Assembly: GCF_017355855.1 (NCBI RefSeq)
Contig: NZ_JAFEWD010000007.1
Coordinates: 124,001 to 188,000 of the forward strand
Source of the DNA: Pedobacter sp. SYSU D00535
GTDB lineage: Bacteria > Bacteroidota > Bacteroidia > Sphingobacteriales > Sphingobacteriaceae
Direction: 5' to 3'
Length of the DNA: 64,000 bases
The notes beneath the pieces were generated by a model. That model saw nothing but the letters and a program-made list of their open reading frames with translations. It did no database searches and was not told the DNA's origin. Of this stretch, positions 44,323 through 53,908 are shown one piece after another. The translations under genes and the position numbers were made by a program. Each line of letters begins with the position of its first letter. Positions within the stretch are counted from its first letter, which is position 1.

Positions 44323-44815
44323 ATCCGCTTGGAGGAATTGTGTATTCCAGGACATAGTCGTTGAGGGTAAATTGGTAGTAGGGGATGTCTACTTCTTCTT
44401 TTATTTGAAATCCCTTTTTTAGGTAAAATTGAAGAGCCGGATTGTTGCGGTTAACATTCAGCTCAAGAGAAGATCCTTCAATTTTCTTAGTTTCTTCCAG
44501 AATATATCTGATGAGCGCTGACCCCACGCCTTTTCCCTGCTGGGCAGGAGAAATATAAAGTTTATGAATTTTAGTGGCCGATCCTTCAGTTGCAGGGCTG
44601 TATCCAGCAAAGCCAAGCGGCTCAGTTTTTTCTGCAACAATAAACTGAATCCCACCTGTCATTTGATTTTGCAGTGCTTCAGATGAATACATGTCGTGGA
44701 GCATGAATTCAATCTGCTCGGCCGACAAAATTTCCGCATATGTCGCCCACCATATCTGGTGTGCAAGATGATGGATTGAGGGAATATCACCTATGGAAGC
44801 GAGACGAATTAGCAT
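44312..44815 (-). CDS. GNAT family N-acetyltransferase
   Basis: A 167-residue acetyltransferase with the acetyl-CoA loop LYISPAQQGKGVGSALIRYI and the C-terminal LELNVNRNNPALQFYLKKGFQI. The start is directly adjacent to the stop of the TPK-like gene, so both are probably on one transcript. The substrate is not known. It converges on the M28 gene with an 11-nt overlap. Confidence 0.9.
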   Translation of the reverse strand: MLIRLASIGDIPSIHHLAHQIWWATYAEILSAEQIEFMLHDMYSSEALQNQMTGGIQFIVAEKTEPLGFAGYSPATEGSATKIHKLYISPAQQGKGVGSALIRYILEETKKIEGSSLELNVNRNNPALQFYLKKGFQIKEEVDIPYYQFTLNDYVLEYTIPPSGSSF

Positions 44816-45382
44816 TTATAAACTCTCTGAGATAAATGTGAATTCATTATCGAAAGTAAGCGTATAAAAGCCGTCTTTTTCAGTCTCAAAGACGCCATCG
44901 CTAATTTTTCTTAACCCTGTTGTTTGCAAGTTTTGCGCCTCCCGAAGGACTTCCAGCCGTTCTGCTGCCGCTTGCCATTTGCTAAAACCAGAGGCCACCG
45001 GGAAAACTTTTTTCTCTGGCGTTAGGACAACGAGATTAATCCGACCTACAAACAATAGATAATCTTTCGGTGTGAATTCAGAAGTAATGATGTTTACAGC
45101 TGGATACTGCTCACCTACTAAAAATTTCAGCGCATCCTGTAAGGGAGCGTCTACGGTATGGATTACCAGGGTATTGTCCTGTAGATCCGGGCTTAGTTCT
45201 TTGCTAATGATAGCATCTACTTTTATGCCCAAGGAGTCTACGTTTTCGTACACTTTTTCGTCGACGACCACGGTGGGGCTCCACTCGAGCAACTGTCCCA
45301 GATTTTCATAGTTGAATCCCTCAAGATCCATGATCAGAAGTGCCGGTTCCTGTTTTTCGCGAACTATATGATGAGACGACAT
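44816..45382 (-). CDS. Thiamine-pyrophosphokinase-like protein without the catalytic signature
   Basis: The 188 residues begin MSSHHIVREKQEPALLI, which I recognise (from memory) as the N-terminus of Bacteroidota proteins annotated as thiamine pyrophosphokinase. The layout fits the fold: VVVDEKVYENVDSLGIKVDAI, a DALKFLVGEQYPAVNII segment and a late beta domain (KISDGVFETEKDGFYTLTFDN). However, the usual metal/ATP motif GDxDS after the SLGIKxDAI strand reads ISKELSPD here, and the DxxK/DH region is also changed. So it may be inactive, altered in substrate or regulatory. It lies one intergenic gap from thiE. Confidence 0.55.
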   Translation of the reverse strand: MSSHHIVREKQEPALLIMDLEGFNYENLGQLLEWSPTVVVDEKVYENVDSLGIKVDAIISKELSPDLQDNTLVIHTVDAPLQDALKFLVGEQYPAVNIITSEFTPKDYLLFVGRINLVVLTPEKKVFPVASGFSKWQAAAERLEVLREAQNLQTTGLRKISDGVFETEKDGFYTLTFDNEFTFISESL

Positions 45383-45386
45383 ACGA

Positions 45387-45394
45387 CAAATTTA
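45387..45394 (-). promoter_or_regulatory. -7 box 4 nt before the TPK-like ATG
   Basis: TAAATTTG on the minus strand, then TCGT, then ATG at 45382. Confidence 0.5.
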
Positions 45395-45462
45395 AGTGTT
45401 AAAACAACGTAACTTTAACGAACAAGTTTAACACTTCTTGCGGACAGTTGAGAAACTCGTTA

Positions 45463-46116
45463 TTAGCGAAGCTCGACAGTCTTGTGGTATAGCTCCTTTA
45501 AAGCCCTGGTCGGATGGTCCGCTCCGTTTACTGCAGCCGAAACGGCTACACCGTAGACTCCGGCTGCTATCAATTCGTCCATTACATCAGCAGTAACGCC
45601 GCCTACGGCAAGCAACGGAATCTCAATTTTCTCCTCAGCCATCCTCAAGGCGATATTACGATAACCCTCTATTCCTAATAAAGGATAGTTGTTGGGCTTG
45701 GTCTGAGTAGTGGCCAAGGGACCACAACCAATATAATCTACCGCCTGGCTTTCTGCAATTCGTTGTATGTCTTCGAAGGTGTTAGCAGAAGCTCCAAGGG
45801 TTTTGTCGGGGCCAATTGTGGCCCTCACCGCCTTAAAGTCAGCCTGCATATCTTCAATGTGTACCCCCTGGATATCCGCCTTGTCCAACAGATGAACATG
45901 ATCAGTTACGATAAGTGTCGCTCCCCAATCGTCACAGATTGCTGCTATAGCATGCAGGTCGGCTAGAAGTTCCTCATCAGATTTTGTAAGGCATCTGTAC
46001 TGAACCCAGTTAGCCCCAGCCTCGCAGGCTATCTGAACCTGTTCGATATGGGTTCTCTGGGGTAGATCCTGCGTGAGGTAATGAAAGCGGGATATATATT
46101 TTTTCACGTTACTCAA
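45463..46116 (-). CDS. thiE: Thiamine-phosphate synthase
   Basis: Joins the pyrimidine (HMP-PP) and thiazole phosphates to make thiamine phosphate. The 217 residues form a TIM barrel with YLTQDLP, GANWVQYR, LIVTDHVHLLDKADIQGVHI, DYIGCGPLATTQTKPN and LLAVGGVTADVMDELIAAGVYGVAVSAAV. The GPxxxTxTK and GG motifs are kept; VQLR-K and HLGQ are changed to VQYR-L and HIED, which suggests a divergent, second-type ThiE. It overlaps the phosphatase gene by 8 nt. No other thi biosynthesis genes are nearby. Confidence 0.85.
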   Translation of the reverse strand: MSNVKKYISRFHYLTQDLPQRTHIEQVQIACEAGANWVQYRCLTKSDEELLADLHAIAAICDDWGATLIVTDHVHLLDKADIQGVHIEDMQADFKAVRATIGPDKTLGASANTFEDIQRIAESQAVDYIGCGPLATTQTKPNNYPLLGIEGYRNIALRMAEEKIEIPLLAVGGVTADVMDELIAAGVYGVAVSAAVNGADHPTRALKELYHKTVELR

Positions 46117-47743
46117 GAACTTCTGTTATAGGTTGTCCAATGTTGCCGTTTGGCTCCTGAATGTGAAGCAGGGCAGAAAGAGTAGAAGCGATGTCGGACA
46201 TTTTAACCGGTCTGTTAGTACTGCCGGGTTTAATTCCCCAGCCCATAAAAACAAGTGGAATGTGAGCATCGTAGGGATTCCAGGTTCCATGTGTGGTACC
46301 CGTAGTGCCGTAGCCCTGGAACCAGGCGGGGTTTAGCATTATTTGAATATCACCGCTTCTTTTAGGATTGTAGCCGCTTCCGATCCGTTCTTTCAGAATT
46401 TCAGGTAAAGTGCTTGCTGAAAGTTCTTTCATTGGTATAGCGAAAGCTACGGCATCTAGTTTGGAGAGGAAATTGGTGCTCTCCTTAATGATCTCATCCT
46501 TATTTAACTTATTGTGTTCAATCAGACGGTTGTTGAAATGTATCTGGTAGTTGAAATTGGCAAGCACCAGATCAGCCGCACCAAACTTGTCTTTCAGCTT
46601 CGAATTGAGGTCCTTTTTTACCTGATCGCCGTCCCAGTAGCCTGCTGGCATTTTGCGATCCTTCAAATAGGTGGGGTTATGAGCTGCCCCATGATCTGCC
46701 GAAAGGAAAACCACATACTGCCCTTTACCCACTTCAGTATCCAGGTAATTGAAGAAGCCCTCCAGGTCCTTGTCCAAACGTAAATAGGTATCTTCCACTT
46801 CGATGGAATTTGGCCCGAACTGGTGTCCGATGTAGTCGGTAGAAGAGAAGCTGACTGCAAGCAAATCGGTCGCCTCATCTTTTCCTAAAGCCTCGCTGCG
46901 GATGGCGGCTTTTGCAAAATCCACGGTCAACGTATTGGCGAAAGGGGTATAGCGGATTACTCCGAGGCCTTTCCCGCCCGTCAGCGTATGTGGAAACGAA
47001 GTGCTTGTTTCTCCTTGAAATTTCCCCTCGTAGTGATTATTGTCTGCGGTGCTTTGCACATACGTTGTGACCGGATAGAGTGTGTTCCAGCCTTGGCGGA
47101 TATACTTTTCTACCTGCTTCTGGTTGTTGAACTGCTGTACCCATTGTGGCAGTTGATTCATATAGTAGGTACTGCTGATCCAGCCTCCCGTAGCGTCGTC
47201 AAACCAGTAGGCTGCATCCGCCGAATGTCCTGCAGGAAGAATTCCTCCCCGGTCTTTTAGCGCAATTCCCAATACCTTCGATTTGAAGTTAGTTGCAAGT
47301 TTCAATTCATCACCAACCGTACTTGAAAGCAGGTTTCTTGGCGACATTTCACCCGCAGTTGAAGTGCTTCCAACTGTTCGTGACAGATAATCTTCCGTGC
47401 AATACACCCGCTTTCCCGTTTCCTGATTGTACCAGTCGTTACCAGCAATGCCGTTTATCGCCGGAACGCTTCCCGTATAAATGCTTGCATGGCCGCAGGC
47501 GGTGAAAGTTGGGATATAGGGTATGTTCGCGTTTTCGCAGGTAAAGCCCTGTTTTAACAGGCGTTTGAAACCGCCATCGCCATAGCGATCATTGTAGCGG
47601 TATAAAAAATCCCAGCGCATCTGATCTACCACAATACCTACCACAAGCTTGGGTCTGGGAAGGGTAGACTGAGGCTTTTGCTGCGCAATGACAGCAGAAG
47701 TAAAAAACAAAGAAATGATGATTGATGTGTTAAAAAGTCTCAT
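46109..47743 (-). CDS. pafA: Alkaline phosphatase, PafA type
   Basis: A secreted phosphomonoesterase of the alkaline phosphatase superfamily, 544 residues from the Met at 47743, with signal peptide (FNTSIIISLFFTSAVIAQQ). Metal-site motifs are GIVVDQMRWDFLYRY, PTFTACGHASIYTGSVP with the Thr nucleophile, SFSSTDYIGHQFGPNS, FLSADHGAAHNP and GTTHGTWNPYDAHIPLVFMGWGI. PafA enzymes give broad phosphatase activity independent of phosphate in Bacteroidota. The thiE start overlaps its end by 8 nt, so translation may be coupled, perhaps only by chance of packing. Confidence 0.92.
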   Translation of the reverse strand: MRLFNTSIIISLFFTSAVIAQQKPQSTLPRPKLVVGIVVDQMRWDFLYRYNDRYGDGGFKRLLKQGFTCENANIPYIPTFTACGHASIYTGSVPAINGIAGNDWYNQETGKRVYCTEDYLSRTVGSTSTAGEMSPRNLLSSTVGDELKLATNFKSKVLGIALKDRGGILPAGHSADAAYWFDDATGGWISSTYYMNQLPQWVQQFNNQKQVEKYIRQGWNTLYPVTTYVQSTADNNHYEGKFQGETSTSFPHTLTGGKGLGVIRYTPFANTLTVDFAKAAIRSEALGKDEATDLLAVSFSSTDYIGHQFGPNSIEVEDTYLRLDKDLEGFFNYLDTEVGKGQYVVFLSADHGAAHNPTYLKDRKMPAGYWDGDQVKKDLNSKLKDKFGAADLVLANFNYQIHFNNRLIEHNKLNKDEIIKESTNFLSKLDAVAFAIPMKELSASTLPEILKERIGSGYNPKRSGDIQIMLNPAWFQGYGTTGTTHGTWNPYDAHIPLVFMGWGIKPGSTNRPVKMSDIASTLSALLHIQEPNGNIGQPITEVLE

Positions 47744-47776
47744 TAGGAATCTAAAGCAATGGCGCAAAGTTCAGGA

Positions 47777-47804
47777 TTGTAATTTAAAACTTGTGTTAAA
47801 TTTG
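47777..47804 (+). promoter_or_regulatory. Promoter of the response regulator gene
   Basis: TTG at 47777-47779 and TAAATTTG at 47797-47804, spaced 17 nt; leader of about 74 nt. Confidence 0.45.
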
Positions 47805-47881
47805 ATGCTCGTGTTCCATTTGTTAGCTAAATTGACGTAATTTATACAGTTATTGTTTTAATCAGTACGGCTTTTCAATCG

Positions 47882-48496
47882 ATGACGATTTTGATTGCAG
47901 ACGATCATGCCATTGTCAGGCATGGGATTACATTAGTTGTAAAGGACATTCTTCCGCAAGCGATGGTGTACGAAGCGGACAGCTTTACCGCCGCGGTTAG
48001 GGCGTTAACGGCAAACGCTGTTGATCTATTGATCCTTGATATTAATATACCGGGCGGCAATAACGTAGAAATGATTGAGCATGTCAAGACGGTATTTCCG
48101 TCCACCAAAGTGCTCATGTTTTCAGGATATGATGAACTGCTGTACAGTGAGCGCTGCATCGCACTAGGGGCAAGTGGTTATCTTAGTAAAAATGCTTCCC
48201 CTTCTGATATCAAAAACGCGATCCGCACGGTACTTAGCGGCCGGACATACATCAGTGAAGAGGTGAAAAGTAGTTCTGTAGGTGGCGAGAATGGCAACCT
48301 CCTCAGTCTTTTATCCAATAGAGAGCTTGAAGTGGCCATGCTGCTTGTACAAGGTTTGGGAGTTATAGAGATATCAAAATCGCTCAACCTCCAAACATCT
48401 ACCGTGAGTACCTACAAAAACAGGGTTTTCGAAAAATTACGAATCAGTAACCTAGCGGACTTGATCGAGAAGTTCAAACTGTATAAATCCCTATAA
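47882..48496 (+). CDS. LuxR-type response regulator
   Basis: A 204-residue two-component regulator: receiver domain with ILIADDHAIVRHGI (acidic pair), phospho-acceptor Asp in LLILDINIPGG, and KNASPSDIKNAI (Lys). The C-terminal NarL/LuxR HTH reads LSNRELEVAMLLVQGLGVIEISKSLNLQTSTVSTYKNRVFEKL. No partner kinase is adjacent. It lies directly upstream of, and in the same direction as, the giant surface protein operon, which it may control. Confidence 0.93.
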   Translation: MTILIADDHAIVRHGITLVVKDILPQAMVYEADSFTAAVRALTANAVDLLILDINIPGGNNVEMIEHVKTVFPSTKVLMFSGYDELLYSERCIALGASGYLSKNASPSDIKNAIRTVLSGRTYISEEVKSSSVGGENGNLLSLLSNRELEVAMLLVQGLGVIEISKSLNLQTSTVSTYKNRVFEKLRISNLADLIEKFKLYKSL

Positions 48497-48684
48497 TCCT
48501 ATCTTTTTTCCTGACTGAAGACTTTCAGTTGATTCCACGCTATCATATTTTTTGCCGCGAAAAATCTTTTCGCTTGTCGAACTATTACTACAAAAAAAAC
48601 GTAAAGCGGGGGGTACTTTTGTAGAAGATGAGTTGGCAGCTACGCTCTCTAGGCTGTCTTGATTAGATTTATTACTTCAGGCTT

Positions 48685-51600
48685 ATGGCAAAATATTTAC
48701 GCGCAGTACTATTTTTCGCTTTTTTTATATACGCCGGCGATTTGCTCGCGCAGTTTCCGTTTTATGAATCCTTCATGGGGCCAACGGCCAAGAATTTGGT
48801 TTTTGGTGGCGAGCCGACAGCTTACCTGACTTCCGGAATCAATGATCCCGACGGACAGGGCTATTTACGGCTCACTAACAAAGACAATAATCAAACGGGT
48901 TATGTGGTGTGTAACGCCGTCTTTCCGTCTACCAAAGGTTTTAGTGTAGAATTTGAGTATTTCACGCACGGAAACAACGATATTTATTACCCGGGTGCAG
49001 ACGGTATCTGCTTTTTTATGTTTGATGCTACGGCGAATCCCTTTAATATTGGTGCATTTGGAGGCGCTTTAGGGTACGCTCAGCGTTATCTGGCAGAACC
49101 TGGCAAGCCGGTTGTACATCTTCCCGGTGTAAGTAAAGGGTACATAGGTGTAGGTTTGGACGAATGGGGTAACTATGCAAAAGCTTTTGAGGGAAAAGTT
49201 GGAGGCTTATCGTATAAGACGGAACACCAGGTAGTGATTCGCGGAGCAGGAGACGGAAAGGACACGGTTAACAATTATCCTTATCTGACTTCCCGGAAAA
49301 CAGTCGACCTCCCTACGCCTTTCCATCTTAATGGAGCTAACCGGGAGGCTGTTAATGAAAACATCAACGGATACCGTAAAGCAATTTTCGAACTCCAACC
49401 CAGACCGGGCGGCGGTTATTTTGTAACCGTTAAAATTCGTTACAACAGCGGAGGAGTAATCAACACTGCTACCGTTATCGACAATTTTGAGTACACTACT
49501 CCGGCTCCTCCATTCCTGAAATTTGGTTTTGGCTCCTCTACCGGAGGTACCAATAATTACCACGAGATACGAAATCTCTCCATTAACCTTCCCGGTGACG
49601 CTAACGTGCCTCCGCCTACGCCGAAGGACGATAGTTTCACTGTAGGTCAGGGAGATCTATCCGGAACGGTCAAGCTTGCTGCTACAGCTAATGACGAACC
49701 TGGTGATCCAAGTGGAGCAATTGATAAAGCGAGTATAGACTTTGATGCTACCACGCCAGGTATTCAATCAAGTCTCTTGGTGCCAGGAAGGGGAACATTT
49801 AAAGCCGATTCAGAAGGGAACGTAACCTTTATACCGGTCGATGCTACTGTCACAGGGTCTGTTTCTGTTAAATATTCTATCAACGACCTGTACAGCCAAA
49901 CGTCACCAACGCAAGCTTCGATTACTGTTTTAATAAATCGAAGTCCAACGGCTGTTGACGATAATGTAGCAGCTTTCCTGCAGGGGACGTCTAGTACATT
50001 CAGTGTAACGGCAAACGACACGGATCCGGAATCAGATGCAATAAACCCTGCCAGTATTGATCTTGATCCGTCAACTCTTGCAGAGGATAAAACAAAAGTA
50101 GTAGCGAACGAAGGAACTTATCAGGCTAACAATGACGGGACGGTTACATTTACTCCGCTCGCTGGTTTTTACGGAAATGCTACTCCGATAACTTATACCA
50201 TTAAAGATGCTTTCGGTGCGGTGAGTAATGCAGCAACTATCACTACGAAAGTTACAGCACTATACCAGCCCCCGGTAACAGCCCCCGACAGTAAAAGTAC
50301 GGATGAGGACACTCCAGTTACTTTTAACATTCTTGCAAATGATACCAATGGAGACGGAACTATAGTGCCGTCCACGGTGGATTTGAATCCAGCTACACCT
50401 GAAGAAGAGAAGACTTTTTATGTGGTTAATGAAGGAACTTATACAGTTGATAACCTGGGGAATGTCACCTTCACTCCTTTAACTAACTTCAAGGGGATTG
50501 TAAATACGACCAATTATACGGTAAAAGACAATACTGGTGTGGTTAGTAAGCCAACAGCAATTAATGTAACGGTAAATTCGGTAAATGATGCGCCGGTAAT
50601 TACCTTCATTAACGAGACTACTGCTGAAGACACCCCCGTAACCTTTGGCTTACCTTTAGCACTTGATGCGGATGGAACCGTTAATCTAAGTACTATCGAT
50701 CTCGATCCCTCAACAGTAGCGGAAGAAAAAACTTTCACGGTAGCAGGGAAAGGTACCTTTGAAGCGAAACCTGACGGTAAAATCACGTTTACTCCTGTGT
50801 TGAATTTCACAGGGACAGTCGGACCGGTTAAATACACCGTCAAGGATAACGAGGGTGCGGTGAGTAACATTGAAAATATCACAGTGACGGTTACTCCGGC
50901 AAATGATGCTCCAACGGTAGCTAATCAGAATTTGAAGACGAATGAGAATACAGCGCTTACAATTAATTTAATTTCCACCTTTGCCGACATTGATGGTACC
51001 CCCGATTTAAGTAGTATAGTTACCACAGGTTTGACGCATGGCACCCTTACCTCCAATGGTGATGGCACTTTCAAGTATCAGCCCAACACCGGATACTTCG
51101 GACTTGATGGATTTAATTATTCTATCAAAGATAATGACGGCATTCTTTCTAATTCAGCCCGTGTCAGTATCACGGTGAACGGCAGGCCGTTTGCTGCCAG
51201 AGATTACAAGAATGTTAATGAAAATTCCGCTCCGGTGATCATCAACCTGGCCGCCAATGACAGCGATCCGGAAAATGCATTGAACCTTGCAAGTATTGTG
51301 GTAAGTAACATTTCAAACCTGGGAGAAGTTGGTGTAAAAGCAGACGGAACCGTAGAATACAAACCTAAACATGGCTATCACGGGGAAGAAACGTTTACTT
51401 ATACCATTAAGGATGCGGAGGGTTTTGAATCAAATTCTGGAATAGTAACTATCCTGATAAATGCTTTACCAGTAGCAAGAGACGACGCATTTAAATATAC
51501 GGCAGCAGGTCCTAATGAGCTTTTTATTTTAAATAATGATAATGATCCAACTTTAACCGGCCGCCTTGACGTAGCCAGTGTCACATTTAGTACACCTGCA

Positions 51601-53907
51601 AATGGTACTTTAACTCTAAATACTGATGGCAGCGTACGATACACTCCTAAGTCAGGCTATCAGGGCCCTGATAGTTTTACCTATACTGTTAAGGATAACG
51701 AAGGTGCAGTATCGAACGTTGCAACTGTAAATCTTACTTTCAATCCTGCCCCTGTCGCCAGAAATGATGAAGGGTATTTCTTGAAGAGAGATACAGAGAT
51801 TACCATTCCAGTTTTGGATAACGATACTGATAACCATGCCCTGGATCGTACAACAATCCAGGCGACTAACGGTACTATCGGAACCACGAGCGTTAATCCC
51901 GATGGAACTGTTAAGTATCAGCCTTATCCTGGTCAATTCGGAAATGATACTTTTACCTATACTGTGAAAGATCAGGAAGGGGCACGTTCAAACGTCGCTA
52001 CGGTAAAAGTTAAGGTTGTTCCTGCACCTATTGCAGTTGACGACTTCAACAATAAAGTAAATCCAGGAGCGTCGACAGAGATTTTTGTTAAGGCAAACGA
52101 CTTTGCTGTAGACGGAACAATCGACCTTGCAACCATCACTATAAAAACGCCACCAGCACACGGTAATGCTGTCTTAATTGACAATACCAGTGGCAAAGTT
52201 CGCTTCACTCCAACCCCCGGTTATTCCGGACCGGACAGATTTACCTACACAATTAAAGATACGTATGGCTATGAGTCCATTCCAGCTACTGTACATATTA
52301 CCATCAATGCTCCTCCTATTGCCGATGACATTACCTCTATAAAGGTAAACTCAGGTTCTGAGGTGGTGATCGATGTAATTCCTTTTACAAGGGATTTAGA
52401 CAACAGTGGAATTAACCGTGGATCAGTAGCTGTAAAGGATGCTACCAATGCTTCTTTTGTTGGGGTGAATCCAACCACAGGGGCGGTAACATATAGGCCT
52501 CAACCAGGATGGTATGGCAATGCCACGCTAAAGTACAGCGTGAAAGATAATGACGGGGCAGAGTCGAATGTGGCTACTGTTAGCATTCGTGTTAACGGCC
52601 CTCCGGTTACTAAAGATGACGGCCTAATTAGGCTGAATGCCGGTTCTGCAATCGACATAGATGTTTTACAGAACGACTTTGATTCTGATGCTGCTACCTT
52701 AACAGGAGCTTCCATATTTCCTGTAAAGCCGGCTAACGGAACTGTAGTCGTAAATAATGGCAAAGTAAGGTTCACTCCTGATCCGGGCTTTTCAGGTTCA
52801 GAAACATTTTCGTATACTATAAAGGATGCTGACGGGGCAGAATCAAATATATCGACTGTTACGCTAAGGGTAAATGCGCTTCCTATTGCTAATAATGATC
52901 TTATTAGTACTGAGTTTAACCGGCCGGTAACTATCCGTATTCTTGATAATGATACTGACAAGGAGGGACCTCTTGAATTAACAAGTGTGATAGTTATTAC
53001 CCAGCCGCTGCATGGAACTTTAAGAGTCGATCCTGATGGAAGTGTGTACTACACCCCTAATGCCGGATATCATGGCCCCGACTTTTTCCGATATACGGTG
53101 AAGGACCTGGATGTAGCTGCTTCCAACGAGGCACGTGCTGATATCACCGTTCACCCTCCTACAAAATTGGGATTAGCGAAAAAGTTAGCGTCTTTAAACA
53201 AAGCGGTTAATGGCAGCTACGATGCGAAATTCTTGTTTACACTTGTGAATTTCGGTTCTGATCAACTTGAAAAGGTAAGTTTAACCGATGATCTGGCAAG
53301 CGCACTGGCAGGTTCAACCTTTGCTGTAAAGAGTGTGACTACTTCGGGCGGACTGGTAGCAAACACGAACTACGATGGAAAAACTACGATCGAAATGCTC
53401 AACCCGACCAGTACCTTGGCGGGAAATAGTACCGCAACTGTAGAGTTGGTAGTGAATATTAAGATGGAGAACGAGGAGAAGGCAACTTTCCAAAATAGTG
53501 CTTTCGCCACTGGTCAGTCGTCTAGAAATGGTATCATTACCAAAGACCAATCAACAGATGGAACTAAACCGGATGTCACTTCGCCAGGAGACGTAACTTC
53601 AGCTATATCAACAGAGATTGTAGTTGAGAAACCGAAACAGTTTATTCCAGCTGGCTTCTCTCCAAACGGTGACGGAACTAATGACAATTTCGTGATTGAA
53701 AACACCGGCAATAATCGGATTTCACTTGAGATATTTAACCGTTGGGGTAACCGGGTATACAGAAGCAGCGATTATAAAAACGACTGGGACGGAAGGTGTA
53801 CGGAAGGGGTTCGACTGGGAGAATATGTTCCTGACGGCACCTACTATTACATTGTGAACATAGAAACTGTAGGAAAACAAGTGGGATACATCACTATAAA
53901 AAGATAA
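48685..53907 (+). CDS. Giant type IX-secreted protein with lectin-like domain, 12 cadherin-like repeats and CHU_C domain
   Basis: A 1740-residue cell-surface or secreted protein. Signal peptide ending DLLAQ (about 22); an N-terminal L-type-lectin-like region (about 25-300, with VEFEYFTHGNND and GYIGVGLDEWGNYAKAF); then 12 repeats of about 80-100 residues, each ending in a variant of F-TYTVKDxEGAxSNxATV. A DUF11-like domain follows (about 1490-1620, KLGLAKKLASLNKAVNGSYD) and a CHU_C / type B T9SS sorting domain (FIPAGFSPNGDGTNDNFVI ... ISLEIFNRWGNRVYRS ... GYITIKR). The next gene, 1 nt away, is PorP/SprF, the usual partner for type B cargo. Ca-binding DxD-like sites in the repeats fit an adhesin. 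Confidence 0.9.
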   Translation: MAKYLRAVLFFAFFIYAGDLLAQFPFYESFMGPTAKNLVFGGEPTAYLTSGINDPDGQGYLRLTNKDNNQTGYVVCNAVFPSTKGFSVEFEYFTHGNNDIYYPGADGICFFMFDATANPFNIGAFGGALGYAQRYLAEPGKPVVHLPGVSKGYIGVGLDEWGNYAKAFEGKVGGLSYKTEHQVVIRGAGDGKDTVNNYPYLTSRKTVDLPTPFHLNGANREAVNENINGYRKAIFELQPRPGGGYFVTVKIRYNSGGVINTATVIDNFEYTTPAPPFLKFGFGSSTGGTNNYHEIRNLSINLPGDANVPPPTPKDDSFTVGQGDLSGTVKLAATANDEPGDPSGAIDKASIDFDATTPGIQSSLLVPGRGTFKADSEGNVTFIPVDATVTGSVSVKYSINDLYSQTSPTQASITVLINRSPTAVDDNVAAFLQGTSSTFSVTANDTDPESDAINPASIDLDPSTLAEDKTKVVANEGTYQANNDGTVTFTPLAGFYGNATPITYTIKDAFGAVSNAATITTKVTALYQPPVTAPDSKSTDEDTPVTFNILANDTNGDGTIVPSTVDLNPATPEEEKTFYVVNEGTYTVDNLGNVTFTPLTNFKGIVNTTNYTVKDNTGVVSKPTAINVTVNSVNDAPVITFINETTAEDTPVTFGLPLALDADGTVNLSTIDLDPSTVAEEKTFTVAGKGTFEAKPDGKITFTPVLNFTGTVGPVKYTVKDNEGAVSNIENITVTVTPANDAPTVANQNLKTNENTALTINLISTFADIDGTPDLSSIVTTGLTHGTLTSNGDGTFKYQPNTGYFGLDGFNYSIKDNDGILSNSARVSITVNGRPFAARDYKNVNENSAPVIINLAANDSDPENALNLASIVVSNISNLGEVGVKADGTVEYKPKHGYHGEETFTYTIKDAEGFESNSGIVTILINALPVARDDAFKYTAAGPNELFILNNDNDPTLTGRLDVASVTFSTPANGTLTLNTDGSVRYTPKSGYQGPDSFTYTVKDNEGAVSNVATVNLTFNPAPVARNDEGYFLKRDTEITIPVLDNDTDNHALDRTTIQATNGTIGTTSVNPDGTVKYQPYPGQFGNDTFTYTVKDQEGARSNVATVKVKVVPAPIAVDDFNNKVNPGASTEIFVKANDFAVDGTIDLATITIKTPPAHGNAVLIDNTSGKVRFTPTPGYSGPDRFTYTIKDTYGYESIPATVHITINAPPIADDITSIKVNSGSEVVIDVIPFTRDLDNSGINRGSVAVKDATNASFVGVNPTTGAVTYRPQPGWYGNATLKYSVKDNDGAESNVATVSIRVNGPPVTKDDGLIRLNAGSAIDIDVLQNDFDSDAATLTGASIFPVKPANGTVVVNNGKVRFTPDPGFSGSETFSYTIKDADGAESNISTVTLRVNALPIANNDLISTEFNRPVTIRILDNDTDKEGPLELTSVIVITQPLHGTLRVDPDGSVYYTPNAGYHGPDFFRYTVKDLDVAASNEARADITVHPPTKLGLAKKLASLNKAVNGSYDAKFLFTLVNFGSDQLEKVSLTDDLASALAGSTFAVKSVTTSGGLVANTNYDGKTTIEMLNPTSTLAGNSTATVELVVNIKMENEEKATFQNSAFATGQSSRNGIITKDQSTDGTKPDVTSPGDVTSAISTEIVVEKPKQFIPAGFSPNGDGTNDNFVIENTGNNRISLEIFNRWGNRVYRSSDYKNDWDGRCTEGVRLGEYVPDGTYYYIVNIETVGKQVGYITIKR

Positions 53908-53908
53908 G

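Noticed and set aside
49764-52961. Antisense ORFs in the giant surface protein gene
   Set aside because: They are mirror frames of the Thr/Val-rich repeats, without starts or context of real genes.
49640-53160. Periodic DNA repeats as CRISPR or satellite
   Set aside because: The periodicity comes from the 12 protein domains; DNA copies are diverged and the reading frame is continuous.
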